Shown piece by piece: positions 54,367 to 64,000 of a DNA stretch of 64,000 nt. The stretch's first letter is position 1, and the number at the start of each line of letters is the position of its first letter. The notes beneath the pieces were generated by a model. The model made no database searches. It was not told where the DNA came from and was given only the letters and a program-made list of their open reading frames with translations. This DNA is from Hirudo medicinalis. Taxonomy: Eukaryota; Annelida; Clitellata; Hirudinida; Hirudinidae. The stretch is from contig MPNW01000041.1 in the NCBI GenBank assembly GCA_011800805.1, positions 300,224 through 364,223 of the forward strand, given 5' to 3'. A program made the translations under genes and the position numbers.

Positions 54367-55850
54367 CATTTCACACAAACTCACATGCGATCTTCAACAT
54401 TCACGGTTGACTGCATTGCTCTACAGTCGCATCCGGGCATTTATGGATGGAGGTGATTGAAATATTTAATAATTATAGTGAATTTCTTACAATTTAAAAA
54501 TATTAACAACGAATTCGATTAAGCATTTCGAGTTAACGACCATTAAAAGTTACTCGCTTAGTAGTAACAGTTTGATTAAAATTTGTGAAACATTACCAAC
54601 TGACATTTTTCAAGATCTTTTTATTACAAAATATTTTGCAAAATATTTTACAATTTTTTAAATTTTTTTAAAGGATTTTTATTGTAAAATCTTTTTAATT
54701 ATCTAAATTGTTTCAATTTCAACGTTTTTAAGTTCAATCGATCGAAACAAATAAGTGAAACATTATTAAAAGTATTTATGGAATATATAAATGTAAGAGA
54801 AATAATTTATTGGATTCCTTCCAGCTGATAATTATGAAGATCTTGTGGAAGGGTTCCGGGTCGTCGGAGGTCGTTCATCTCATGATTCTCGATCGACAAG
54901 ACTCAAGACCATGACTCAAGACCATGATTCTTCAGTCGCTGTTAATTCACAAAGACACAAGACCAGCTGCGGAGAACCAAGCATAAACCCGCCACCCTGA
55001 TTTCAATTATGCTTTACGCCCTCAGACGTGCCAGACAATTGCACGGCTTATTACGACCAATTTATGGCGCCAATTCAGTGAGACTTTTTTTTTCCTAACA
55101 TGGAAACAGTTGAAGTATGCAACAAACAAGATGCAGGAAATGTTCTATTGATTGTCGTTGCTTATCGAGTGGAAGAAGGATTTAGAGTCGGATGAGCTCA
55201 GCCAAGTGATGGAAATGATCCATCTTTCTGGGAATCTCAATGAACTCTAAATGTTGTGCTGCTCTTAATTTTTGGAATTTCACGATTTTACTGGATTTTT
55301 ACTTTTTTGAACGATTTTTTGTTCAATGTAATTTTAATTATTATTTCAATTAAATTATTCGTCAGCAGAATTTGATGGAGGCGTTTAAAGGATTTTGAAA
55401 ACGAGCAAGATGATGATGATGATGATGATTGCGCTCGAGCATTATTTATTATTTAGAATTATTTATCGAATTATAAAAATAAAAAAATAGCAATATCTAA
55501 AATAAATGCATGAAAAGATTCGCCTATTAACGAGGAAAAGTGGCACAAGAATAACACAACAACAACAACAACAACGCGACAAGAGAATTACGAGAACATA
55601 TTTATTAATGAGGACATTAAAAGGGAATTTCAGGCCAACGTAAACACCCCATTCCGAGAATGTTTGTTGAATTGTTGGCTTTGAAAATTTAAGGACAATT
55701 CCAATCGTTTCTGAAGAAAATTTTCTTCAAATAAAAGTGAATTTATAAAATAAATAATGCAACACACATTATTTCTCTTCAAATAAAAGTGAATTTATAA
55801 AATCAATAATGCATTATCTTCAAATAAATTAGCGCCTTAAAAATAAATAA
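54367..55850. other. Intergenic, no gene recognised
   Basis: AT-rich with small ATG/GAT (55409-55428) and CAA (55557-55573) triplet runs. A 40-bp segment (TTCTTCAAATAAAAGTGAATTTATAAAATAAATAATGCA) near 55724-55763 is partly repeated at 55771-55812. Confidence 0.45.
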
Positions 55851-55856
55851 CTTGGC

Positions 55857-56435
55857 ATGAGACGCTTTTGTCTTTTTCAAAAACTTCTTTTCACAACTTC
55901 TGCCCTTGCACGCAGTCTTGTTCTCTCTCGCCTAGATTACTGCAATTCCCTTCTCTATGGTACATCTACCTCTTTGATCCTTTCCTTGCAGCACGTACAA
56001 AACAAACTCGCCAAACTTGTCCTTCTTAACCCAACCTTCAATAGCACTGACTGAACAATAGCCTGAAGAAATTGCACTGGGTACCGATCCATAATCGCAT
56101 CATCTTCAAAATCGCCCTCATGACATATCGAACTCTCGCGACATCCAATCCACCCTATCTCCAACACCTCCTTTTCCGTTGTCATACATCTGGTCTTCGC
56201 TCATCTTCCACCATTCAACTACACCAACCAGTTCACAAATCATCCCTCATCAACAGAGGCTTCTCGCATGCCTCTCCTGCTGTCTGGAATGCCTTACCTC
56301 TCCAAGTAAGAGATCAACCATCCCTGGAGCTCTTCAAAAGTCACCTGAAAACCCACCTCTTCAGGACACCAACATGAAGCTAATGAAGACACAAGGCGCC
56401 TCTGACGCTATGCAAACGGCGCATTATAAATTAAC

Positions 56436-56472
<37 letters not shown>

Positions 56473-56475
56473 TCA
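55857..56475 (+). mobile_element. 5'-truncated non-LTR retrotransposon (CR1/L2/Jockey-like RT C-terminus) with (ATT)n tail
   Basis: Reading frames encode the C-terminal end of a reverse-transcriptase ORF: TTSALARSLVLSRLDYCNSL and LQHVQNKLAKLVL, then after a frame change LHWVPIHNRIIFKIALMTYR, INRGFSHASPAVWNALPLQV and LELFKSHLKTHLF. The 3' UTR is short and ends GGCGCCTCTGACGCTATGCAAACGGCGCATTATAAATTAA followed by (CTATT)(ATT)n. The frame is broken near 56050, so it is dead. The 3' terminal sequence defines the family and recurs at 5970 and 16828. Confidence 0.9.
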
Positions 56476-59196
56476 CTCAGACCGTTTGAAATGGCTTCCA
56501 CATAAGGATTTACAACACATTATAACATGTTCGTACATTACATGATTGTTTCATTACAATTTTTAATGGTTGATTGTCATAAATCGCGCAATAATATATG
56601 TAATAATAATATGATTTTCGATAGGATTTTTACTAACAAATTATTATATGTTGAAATATTTATGAACACAGTTTCTTTTTTGTAATAATGGTTCTTCAAG
56701 CAATTTTTCAGTAAAGTTGAGCAACTATTAATTACAACACTAATCTCCATATTATAAGTAACCATCACAATGTGATTGAACATTACAATGAGATTGAACA
56801 TCACAATGTGATTGAATTACAATTAAATAGCACAATATCTTTAAACTGCAGAACAATGTCTTCCACTTGTTTCTTCAATCATCTGAGAATTGATGTCATT
56901 GGTTGGTGAAACGTGACATGTTTTGTTCTCATAGGTAACATTTGAAAGGAATTTATATCGCACATCATATATTATAATGTTAATCATTTAAATGTAAATT
57001 TAACTTATAACCGAAATTAAACCGAAAGTAAACAAGATCAATTTGGCTTCTTTCTCCTCATAGATGAATCTAGACGTCCTAAAACATGTTTTCTTCATCA
57101 ATCGTGATCTGTTCTTAAAAGCCCTTTTCTTGTCAAAACAAAAGAAAGGAAAGTAAGCATTGATTTGCAGAAAAAAAGACTAAAACCTGAATAAGCGAAA
57201 ACACCAAGCAACACTTGAAGAGAAACTTGGATTTCCTAACGGAGGGGAGTAAGAATTCAACATCATAATTTGTCATGAGGAAGAAATACAATTTTAATGA
57301 ATGAAAACTTGAAGAATGGTCAAATCATTAGACAGACGTCTGAAAGGAAATTGAGCAGGAAGTTTATAATTTTCCTTTTGAATGTCGACAAAATAAAGGA
57401 AAAACATTTTATTTTTCGATAACAATAACTTCACAATGATCCTACACGACTAAACATGCCAAGACACCGTGCCATCGGCCCTTTCAAGACATTTCGATGT
57501 TCTGACGAATGACAATGTGACTGTAACATTGTGGCTGCAACATCGCAACATTGTAGCTGTAAAACAACAGCACTTTATGGACAAATAACCACAATCAAAA
57601 ATTCCACATTGAATGCAGGAAATGACAAACAAATTATTTAAATAACATGTCTAGATATTTACAAATATTTGACAAAGATATTTAATTATTAAATGCACGC
57701 ATGGATAAATTATTCATTAATTCAAAACTCCACAAGAAACAAAACCAAAACCTAAATGAGAAATTGCGAACATCCGAAATAAGTTCTCCACGGTGTTCAT
57801 CCATCATTTGGATTTCTGTTGAGATCAGACAGCCATACTAGAATGGATTTTTATTCAATGTGACCTGTGCGCATAAATGGAGAAGCTTGGGGAATGTCCA
57901 AGATTTAAAAGAAATTTGTTGACATAACTATTCAAGGAAATTAATTTTAAGTTAATTACGAATGCTTTTATATAATTCTGTGAATTTTGAAACATAATTT
58001 TGAGAATGTATTTGTTCAAAGTTTTGTTTGTTTTCAAAATATTGTGATTTTTTTGTTGCGTTCAGAGATAGCTATCAGATCAATGGTAGCGCATGTAAAC
58101 AAATGTAGATAAAAACACCATAAAATTCACATTAGTGAGGAATGTGATCAACATTGTCATAAATTATTGCAAACAATCCGACTGAAAATCTCAAACAAAT
58201 CCATTCTTAGGATAAAATCCAATCCTTTAAGACGCCATAAAATTATCGAACTAAGATTAAAATTGAATGAAATTGATTGAATTACATTCCAACTTCACGT
58301 GATCTCGACCGTGAAATGTGCAGTCACTGAGTTAACATCGAAGATATAAAAGTTCAAAGTCTACAATCATTTGTGCATCAGGTTCCTTTATTGGAGAAAT
58401 TATTTTTTTGGTAACTCCCACGTTTTCTCTTTATTTGCACTTTCATATTTTCATAAACATACTAACGATGCTAATGCGTGGATTTTGTGAGGTTTGTGAA
58501 ACATTTAATCGATATGTTGTAATAAATAGGAAATGTTCATTCATGGCTTAACCACAAATCAGAGTACAAAGTGATGGACATTACTCAACACAAATGGCTT
58601 TAACAACAATCAAATGTTTGGTCGAAGTTGGTGCTGACGAATCGTAACTTTAATAAACTAACTAAATAAAAAAAAGCAACTGTTTCTCGTGGTCGATGCG
58701 ATCAAATTGCGATGCAACACAGAACAGGAAAACATATTTTCTTACAAACAATGCAAACATTGATTATTCAACATTCACGATTTGCATCAATCGTTATAAC
58801 AAATTAACACAAAATGAAGCCAAACTTCGAGTGCCTGGCCTTCAAGTGATTTGTTGTCGATCAAACTAATTAGTTAGCTACTTAATTAAAAGAGTAATAC
58901 CAATAACACACTATGTAATATTATTAACGATGACGATACGATTGGGAATTGAAAATAAATAATGTAAATAATGTTGTACAAACGTTTGAGTTGAAATGTC
59001 AAGGCATGCAATTAATTCCTAAATGTCATCATGTTCATGCATGCACGGTGATTCAACTATTTTTAATACTGTTAACAGATAGAAGTCTTAATATGACAGG
59101 AATACAATAGAATCTCTTGCAACTCTAATCACAACCACTGCAATCATCACAAATCATCATTTGAACATGTACTCATTACATTCACTTGGATGACAT
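56476..59196. other. Intergenic, no gene recognised
   Basis: About 2.7 kb of AT-rich DNA. Near 56760-56815 the phrase CACAATGTGATTGAACATTACAATGAGATTGAACATCACAATGTGATTGA is a roughly 20-bp unit repeated about three times. No open frame looks real. Confidence 0.45.
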
Positions 59197-59966
59197 TCAC
59201 CGAGGACTGGTATTTTTGGCGGTTTCTTCTTTACAAGGTTCATAGCCACGTTTGTTTTTCTGAAGAATAGTAAAAGTTCATTTAATTCTTTAAATCATAT
59301 AAATTTCAAATATTAAATTTGAATTTATTAGAAGTTTAAAACTCAGAACACCTACCCTGCATTTCATACAGAGAAACACTACAAAGAAGACGATGACGCC
59401 AACAAGAGCAGTTGCTATGACAGGAATGTAAATTTTTGCCATGTAAACTGAAATATAAAATATCTACAAAGTTATTCATCTCATGAATATTTATGAGTCA
59501 TTTATGTTTACTCACGAGACTCGAAGCTTGCCATGGATCTGCTCTCGCATTTTTCTCCTTCATATTCATTTGGGCATCTAAAACATCGGACATTAAAAAT
59601 GAGAATCGAACCCCGAATCTTTCAACTGGTCCTACAAACCTGCAAGCGATTATGCTGGATTCTCTTATTTTGACACACTCCCCTCCATTTAGGCACTGCA
59701 TTCCTTGACTCTCCTCGGCCGAACATGGAACCGAATCATCAGTCATGTTGGATTCGTGCGACAATAACTCCGCTGCATCTCTCAGCGTTCGTGATGTTAC
59801 TAAAATATGATTAAACTCAATCGATACATTATCGACCTCAGAGAAATAAGATATGCTCGTCAGATAATCAAAAACACTCACCTTCTCTGACGGATAAGTT
59901 GATGAGAAAGAAAATACAAATCAGAAACAGAATATCGACTTTTCGTAATCCGAGTTTCGCAGTCAT
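59197..59966 (-). CDS. EGF-family transmembrane growth-factor precursor (neuregulin/TGF-alpha-like), copy 1
   Basis: Five exons (59882-59966, 59640-59799, 59516-59577, 59356-59447, 59197-59259) join in phases 1, 2, 1, 0 to a complete 153-aa protein. It has an N-terminal hydrophobic signal (VDILFLICIFFLINLSV), a short spacer, and one EGF domain with spacing C-x9-C-x5-C-x10-C-x-C-x8-C (CLNGGECVKIRESS; CRCPNEYEGEKC). A brief stalk (RSMASFES) follows, then one membrane helix (IPVIATALVGVIVFFVVFLC) and a 23-residue basic tail ending TAKNTSPR. CLNGGEC, CPNEY.G..C and MASF resemble the EGF module of neuregulin-type ligands. A single membrane-proximal EGF, a helix and a short tail is the layout of ErbB/EGFR ligand precursors that are released by proteolysis. 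Receptor identity is inferred. A paralogue follows 3.1 kb away on the same strand. Confidence 0.85.
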
Positions 59967-60631
59967 GTGTTTGGTTAATTTTTGCAGCAAACGGACGAAC
60001 AGGTGAGCTTTGAAAGACGTCTACCTGTTGAATGAACGAGTTACACTTTGATTGGCACTTGAAATGAGCTCAAGTCTCTCAATTCCCGAGGCAGCGGTAA
60101 TGAGTATGATCGGACTTACTGTAATATCCTGTTCATTAGTTCATTCTACGGTAAGTCGTACAATCTCTATTGCTACTCATTATGACTATTTCCTTTGACT
60201 GAAGCATGTAAATATTAGCGAATCCTTGAATTCTTGTCTTCTCAGTAGTCCACTTAAATATAGGGCAGTTTAAGCAAATTCGTAGATGATAAAAGTTCAT
60301 TTGCATTGAATATCAATTGCAGTGCAAGCCTCTTTCTTCAGCTGGTAATCGTCGTCGTGAAGATTTGCTAATGAAAGCGAATGTCTCGGAGAATGAGTTT
60401 GAAGAAATGAATAAGAAAATCTCGTTGAATCATTTCTTCTTTGGTCTCTTGTGAAGGTTATCGCGGACCTTTCATTCTCTCTTCGTCAATGAACAAGTTA
60501 TTGGATGTTTACATTCAATGTAGCAGCTGATTAGTGTGTTTATTCGTTAACTAATATTGCATAATAATAGTTATCAACATAATAACAACAACAATAACAA
60601 ATGATCAATAATATCATGTAGTAGCCTTATT
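59967..60631. other. 5' flank of EGF-ligand copy 1
   Basis: No gene seen. It presumably carries the promoter of copy 1. Confidence 0.4.
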
Positions 60632-60660
60632 AGGATCATGGACCTCCACAAAGATATTGA
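60632..60660 (-). repeat. Short dispersed repeat, likely 3' tip of a second non-LTR family
   Basis: AGGATCATGGACCTCCACAAAG on the plus strand recurs as AGGATCATGGACCGCCACAAAG at 62032-62053. In both places the plus-strand left flank is rich in AACAAC/AATAAT, so on the minus strand the element would end TTTGTGG.GGTCCATGATCCT followed by a simple-repeat tail, as non-LTR 3' ends do. Confidence 0.5.
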
Positions 60661-61018
60661 AATAGAGTTCTTGGTTTTTGACATTGAGAAACTAGAAGTT
60701 GATTAGTGTGAGTGAATTAAGCTGAAGTTGGTTAAGCTGAGTGAATAATGTGGGTTCGTAGAAAGTTCTATTTCATGCTGAGGAATCTGAGAAGATAAAT
60801 TGAGGGAGGAACAGTAACCGTGTTTACCACTTATCAATTTTGTGAGAACATCCTTGTTAGTTCAACTAGACAAAGATGTCTGTCAGTTTAGGAGAACAAT
60901 GTTATAATCATAGTTGGACTTCAAAACGTTAATTGTGCTGAGTTGTTTAAAGGATGGTTTAATGATCTGCTTTTGCAGATATATTTTGCTATGTAAATTT
61001 CAAAGCTATCGATTTTTC

Positions 61019-61021
<3 letters not shown>

Positions 61022-61060
<39 letters not shown>
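61022..61060. repeat. (TG)n microsatellite
   Basis: About 19 uninterrupted TG dinucleotides. Confidence 0.97.
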
Positions 61061-61214
61061 CATCTTAATTAAATGGACTAATGGACTAATGTTAGTGAAT
61101 TGGGAATATTGTTACATTTAGCAGCAGTTCCCTAAGGGCTATCCAGTGCTTAGAGGATTGAAGCAATGTCTTCTAAAATCATGATTTCTATGGAATACTT
61201 TCACATGAATAGTT

Positions 61215-61700
61215 TCAGATCTCAAGGACTATGGCAAGTAGGTCACCCTGGCATGGATTCCCGCCCATGTCGGAATCCCGGGCAATGAGAAAGCTGATTT
61301 GCTTACAAAGACAGCCACAACCATTAATCGAGTAGATCAATAGATCCCAGCAAATGCTACGAATGCCAAGAGGGAGGTCGCTTACAGCATGCTGGACGTG
61401 TGGCAAAAAGATGAGACCAGAGCATCGGAAGCCAGTGAGGAGCAACCACAAGTTTCCACAAGTGTAAAGTTCAATGCCGATCAAAGAGGAAAGAGGATTT
61501 AATCTCCAGTTTCTGAATAGGGATATGCACTTTGAACAAAAGTACATGCTCCAAATGAAACTGTGTGAAACGAACATGCTCAAACGAAGAAAGGACATTT
61601 TCCCCTGAAATGTTCGGAAAGAAATCCTAAGGAGAAGAATCAGACTCAAGCTTCAAACCCAATCGGTAGACTTAGAACTACGTCCAACAGTAATATTAGC
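61215..61700 (+). mobile_element. Remnant of a non-LTR retrotransposon with RNase H domain
   Basis: On the plus strand, VTLAWIPAHVGIPGNEKADL at about 61237-61300 matches the end of the RNase H domain of Jockey/I/R1-type elements (consensus W.P.H.GI.GNE.AD.LA). Downstream frames hold basic, helical sequence with several stops, as expected for the decayed end of pol. The 144-codon minus-strand open frame over the same bases is a shadow. Confidence 0.7.
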
Positions 61701-62031
61701 TTACATCTTATCTTACCGATGGGATATATAAGAGAACTTCTATAAATAACTCACGCATGTAACTTTCTACATATTGACATAAAAACTATTTTACTTTTGT
61801 TTTGTTCGCCATGTCATCATATTCCTCTAATGAACGCTAATAAAATGTTCTCCTAAATTGATAAAATAAAACGATGAAATTTATATTATGTTATGATGTA
61901 ATCATTACATTATATTTTCTAATACTGATAATGATAAGAAGTTCGAGTATTGCTAGAGTGGCATGTCCTACTACTATTGTTTCTTTAACAATAATAAATT
62001 GCTGCTAATATATTACAACAACAATTTTAGG

Positions 62032-62060
62032 ATCATGGACCGCCACAAAGGCAGTTTCCA
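62032..62060 (-). repeat. Second copy of the GGATCATGGACC.CCACAAAG repeat
   Basis: See the entry at 60632. The two copies match over 22 bp with one difference and then diverge. Confidence 0.5.
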
Positions 62061-62730
62061 AGGCACTATGAAATCCGACTGAACCAGAGTTTACATAATT
62101 TGTAATATTATTACATTACTATTTACATTACTGTATAATTATTATTGTATTACATTCTTGTAATCCTTGTGGTTCCTAATCAGTTAATTTCTATGAAACA
62201 TTTGCAAATGTTTAACGAACTCTTGGTTGAGTTTCTCAAAAATTGAGCAAACCTTATTGGATGCGATTGTTTGAAAAGAAATTCTTTATTGAATCACGTA
62301 CCTTCAAAACGAACGAATGAACTTTGAGTTGAGTGATTTATTTTAATGAATGAGTTAAAACGATAAGTTGAGGATAAATTCTTATTTTATTATAAATCAT
62401 GGACCAATTAATCCTTCCGGCATCAGCGACACAGGCACACAATAAGGCACGCAGATACCTGTCCCTATCATCATTCACCACACTATTACGAGCGACAATT
62501 TCCTTATAACGAAATTACTAAAATTTACTTGCTGACAATTTTTTTTTCGTGAAATTAATATCTGCCAAATGTTACCCAATTTGTATAATTCGTTGGTTTT
62601 GAAATATTTAAATTAGTTTAACTTAATAAATTAAGCCGAATTAAAAGTCTTGGATCAGGAAAATAGCCTTTAAGTTAATTGATGTAAGTCCCACCGACAT
62701 CAAAACAACACGAAAAAACAAACACGATGC

Positions 62731-62788
62731 AATCGAATAATTTATAATCGAATAATTTATAATCGAATAATTTATAATCGAATAATTT
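62731..62788. repeat. 15-bp tandem repeat (AATCGAATAATTTAT)x4
   Basis: Four exact or near-exact head-to-tail copies downstream of the second EGF-ligand gene. Confidence 0.95.
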
Positions 62789-63093
62789 CCTTCATGTGTC
62801 GAATGACTTCGGACATTTTATTCGTTTGCATAATTTCAAAGCATCGATAACTCGCATTAGAAATAAAACAGAACAAAGAATATTACGACATTATCCAAAT
62901 AACAAATTAATGAATTTAATTAAAAATCTCATATTTCATAGATTTTTGGGCTGTGAAGGCGAGTTGTCGGGCTTCAAAAATTAACATTTTGTTAATTTAA
63001 TAAAATAATATGCGATAATATTGCGATAATTTAATAAAATAAATATTAGTAACATTATATGAACATTTGAAATAAATACTAATAAAAATATGA

Positions 63094-63800
63094 TTATTTC
63101 AGATTTTGCCTTTCTTCTGTCCAAGGTATGTATTCACGCCTTCGTTTCTGTTAAATTAATTAGTTTAGTAAATGCTAAATATCGAAATGCTACATAAAGT
63201 TATTGACTGAATTAAATTATTTCTAACGCTAACAAGGCAAAATCACATTAATTACAGCATTATTTAGTGAAAATATTAATTAAGAAAGGGTTATTAGTTA
63301 AGAATAATTGCATTCGAAAGTTATTTAGTAAACATTCCAATGTAGACCCACCTTTAGAGCCAGAGCCACAAACACGATGATGGAGATGATTATAGAAGCC
63401 AATGTAAGAGATATCAGGACGAGGTAAATTTTGTTGGCAAATACTGGAATAATTAGCCTAATTGATCATTTATTTTTATGAGAAAAAAGTATTTACCAAC
63501 TTTTATCGAATATTGGCAAGACTCTATTTCCACAGCTTTCTCCCTCAAAATCATCGGAACATCTTTAAAAATCAGAGATGCTACGTGTTTAACTGCAAGT
63601 ACCATAAAATGGGGAAGAAGACCCTCATGATTGCAGAAGCACTCACTTGCAGGAGGGAAATTGCGAATCCGCTGATGGCTTGAAACACTTCCCACCATTA
63701 AGGCACTGTGCCATCGAACTCTCGTTGGCTGAACAGGGAACTGATTGGTCACTGCTCAAGTTGTAGTCGGACGTTGTTGTTTCAACCATTATTACGTGTG
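63094..63800 (-). CDS. EGF-family transmembrane growth-factor precursor, copy 2 (5' exon off window)
   Basis: Four exons of a paralogue of the gene at 59197 are visible. The EGF-first exon (63647-63800) has SVPCSANESSMAQCLNGGKC. An exon at about 63514-63565 has CSDDFEGESC and LPIFDK, and is followed by the membrane-helix exon (IYLVLISLTLASIIISIIVF, about 63353-63444). The last exon encodes KRRREYIPWTEERQNLK and stops at 63094. Intron phases (1, 2, 1, 0) match copy 1 exactly. EGF spacing is C-x9-C-x5-C-x11-C-x-C-x8-C. The signal-peptide exon must lie beyond 63800. SVPCSA and the QCLNGG core are the most conserved points between copies; the stalk, helix and tail have diverged strongly, so the duplication is not recent. 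Confidence 0.82.
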
Positions 63801-64000
63801 CTGTCAATTAAATTTTAAACTTATTAAATTACATTAAATATTATTGTAAATATCCAAATTAAAAATTACTTATTATTATTATTATTAAATATTAGGATAA
63901 ATATCCATGTTAAACTTTACTTATAATTATTATTAGTTAAATATTATGATAAACATTCAAATTAAATAATACACTTGATAATAAATGTGAATTATTGTTA
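63801..64000. other. Intron of EGF-ligand copy 2
   Basis: AT-rich sequence with ATT triplet runs, ending at the window edge. The phase-1 acceptor at 63801-63802 implies this is intron. Confidence 0.6.

Noticed and set aside
54122..54460. Five long frames rich in Cys/Ile/Val/Tyr or Asn/Thr/Gln/Tyr
   Set aside because: They are translations of a pentanucleotide microsatellite, which stays open in every frame.
61215..61649. 144-codon minus-strand open frame
   Set aside because: Shadow of the plus-strand non-LTR RNase H remnant, which has a clear family motif.

Overview
The window is nuclear DNA from an animal, most likely an AT-rich, intron-bearing invertebrate. The genes have many short exons with GT/AG introns, and microsatellites and several transposon families are common. 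Gene content (netrin, an Nkx6-type homeobox gene, a Shaker-type potassium channel, kynurenine 3-monooxygenase, EGF-family ligands, a ciliary-type coiled-coil protein) fits a eumetazoan and most likely a bilaterian. I cannot name the species.

All recognised host genes lie on the minus strand. In ascending coordinates they are: the 5' half of a netrin gene (611-2123, rest off the left edge); a secreted Kunitz-domain protein with a histidine-rich repeat tail (7185-8191); mitochondrial import receptor TOM20 (9472-10603, all five exons resolved); a broken alpha-2-macroglobulin/thioester-protein (A2M/TEP) gene (11617-15398) with an assembly N inside it; kynurenine 3-monooxygenase (17416-22650, 14 exons resolved, 461 aa); an Nkx6-like homeobox gene (23185-24887); a roughly 12.5 kb coiled-coil gene, probably CCDC180 (26388-38935); a Kv1-type potassium channel with one uninterrupted coding exon (51252-52724); and two tandem EGF-type transmembrane ligand genes (59197-59966 complete; 63094-63800 running off the right edge).

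Mobile elements fill much of the rest. There is a decayed plus-strand Ty3/Gypsy element (about 43.9-47.4 kb), abutted by a 1275-bp Tc1-like transposon with TA target duplications (47442-48716). A relic Tc1/mariner element sits in a CCDC180 intron. Three 3' fragments of one non-LTR family, tRNA-derived SINEs and a second RNase H-bearing non-LTR remnant are also present. One SINE shares an identical 19-nt 3' segment with the LINE, which suggests it uses the LINE machinery. A second, tRNA-Glu-like SINE occurs as a tandem dimer in a KMO intron.

The genes do not form an operon or an obvious pathway; this is an ordinary animal chromosomal segment. The least ordinary items are the Kunitz/His-repeat protein, the tandem EGF ligand pair, the Kv1 channel whose S4 helix is one turn short, the disrupted A2M gene, and the SINE/LINE tail sharing. 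I saw no CRISPR array, no operon-like system and no clear new defence or mobile system.
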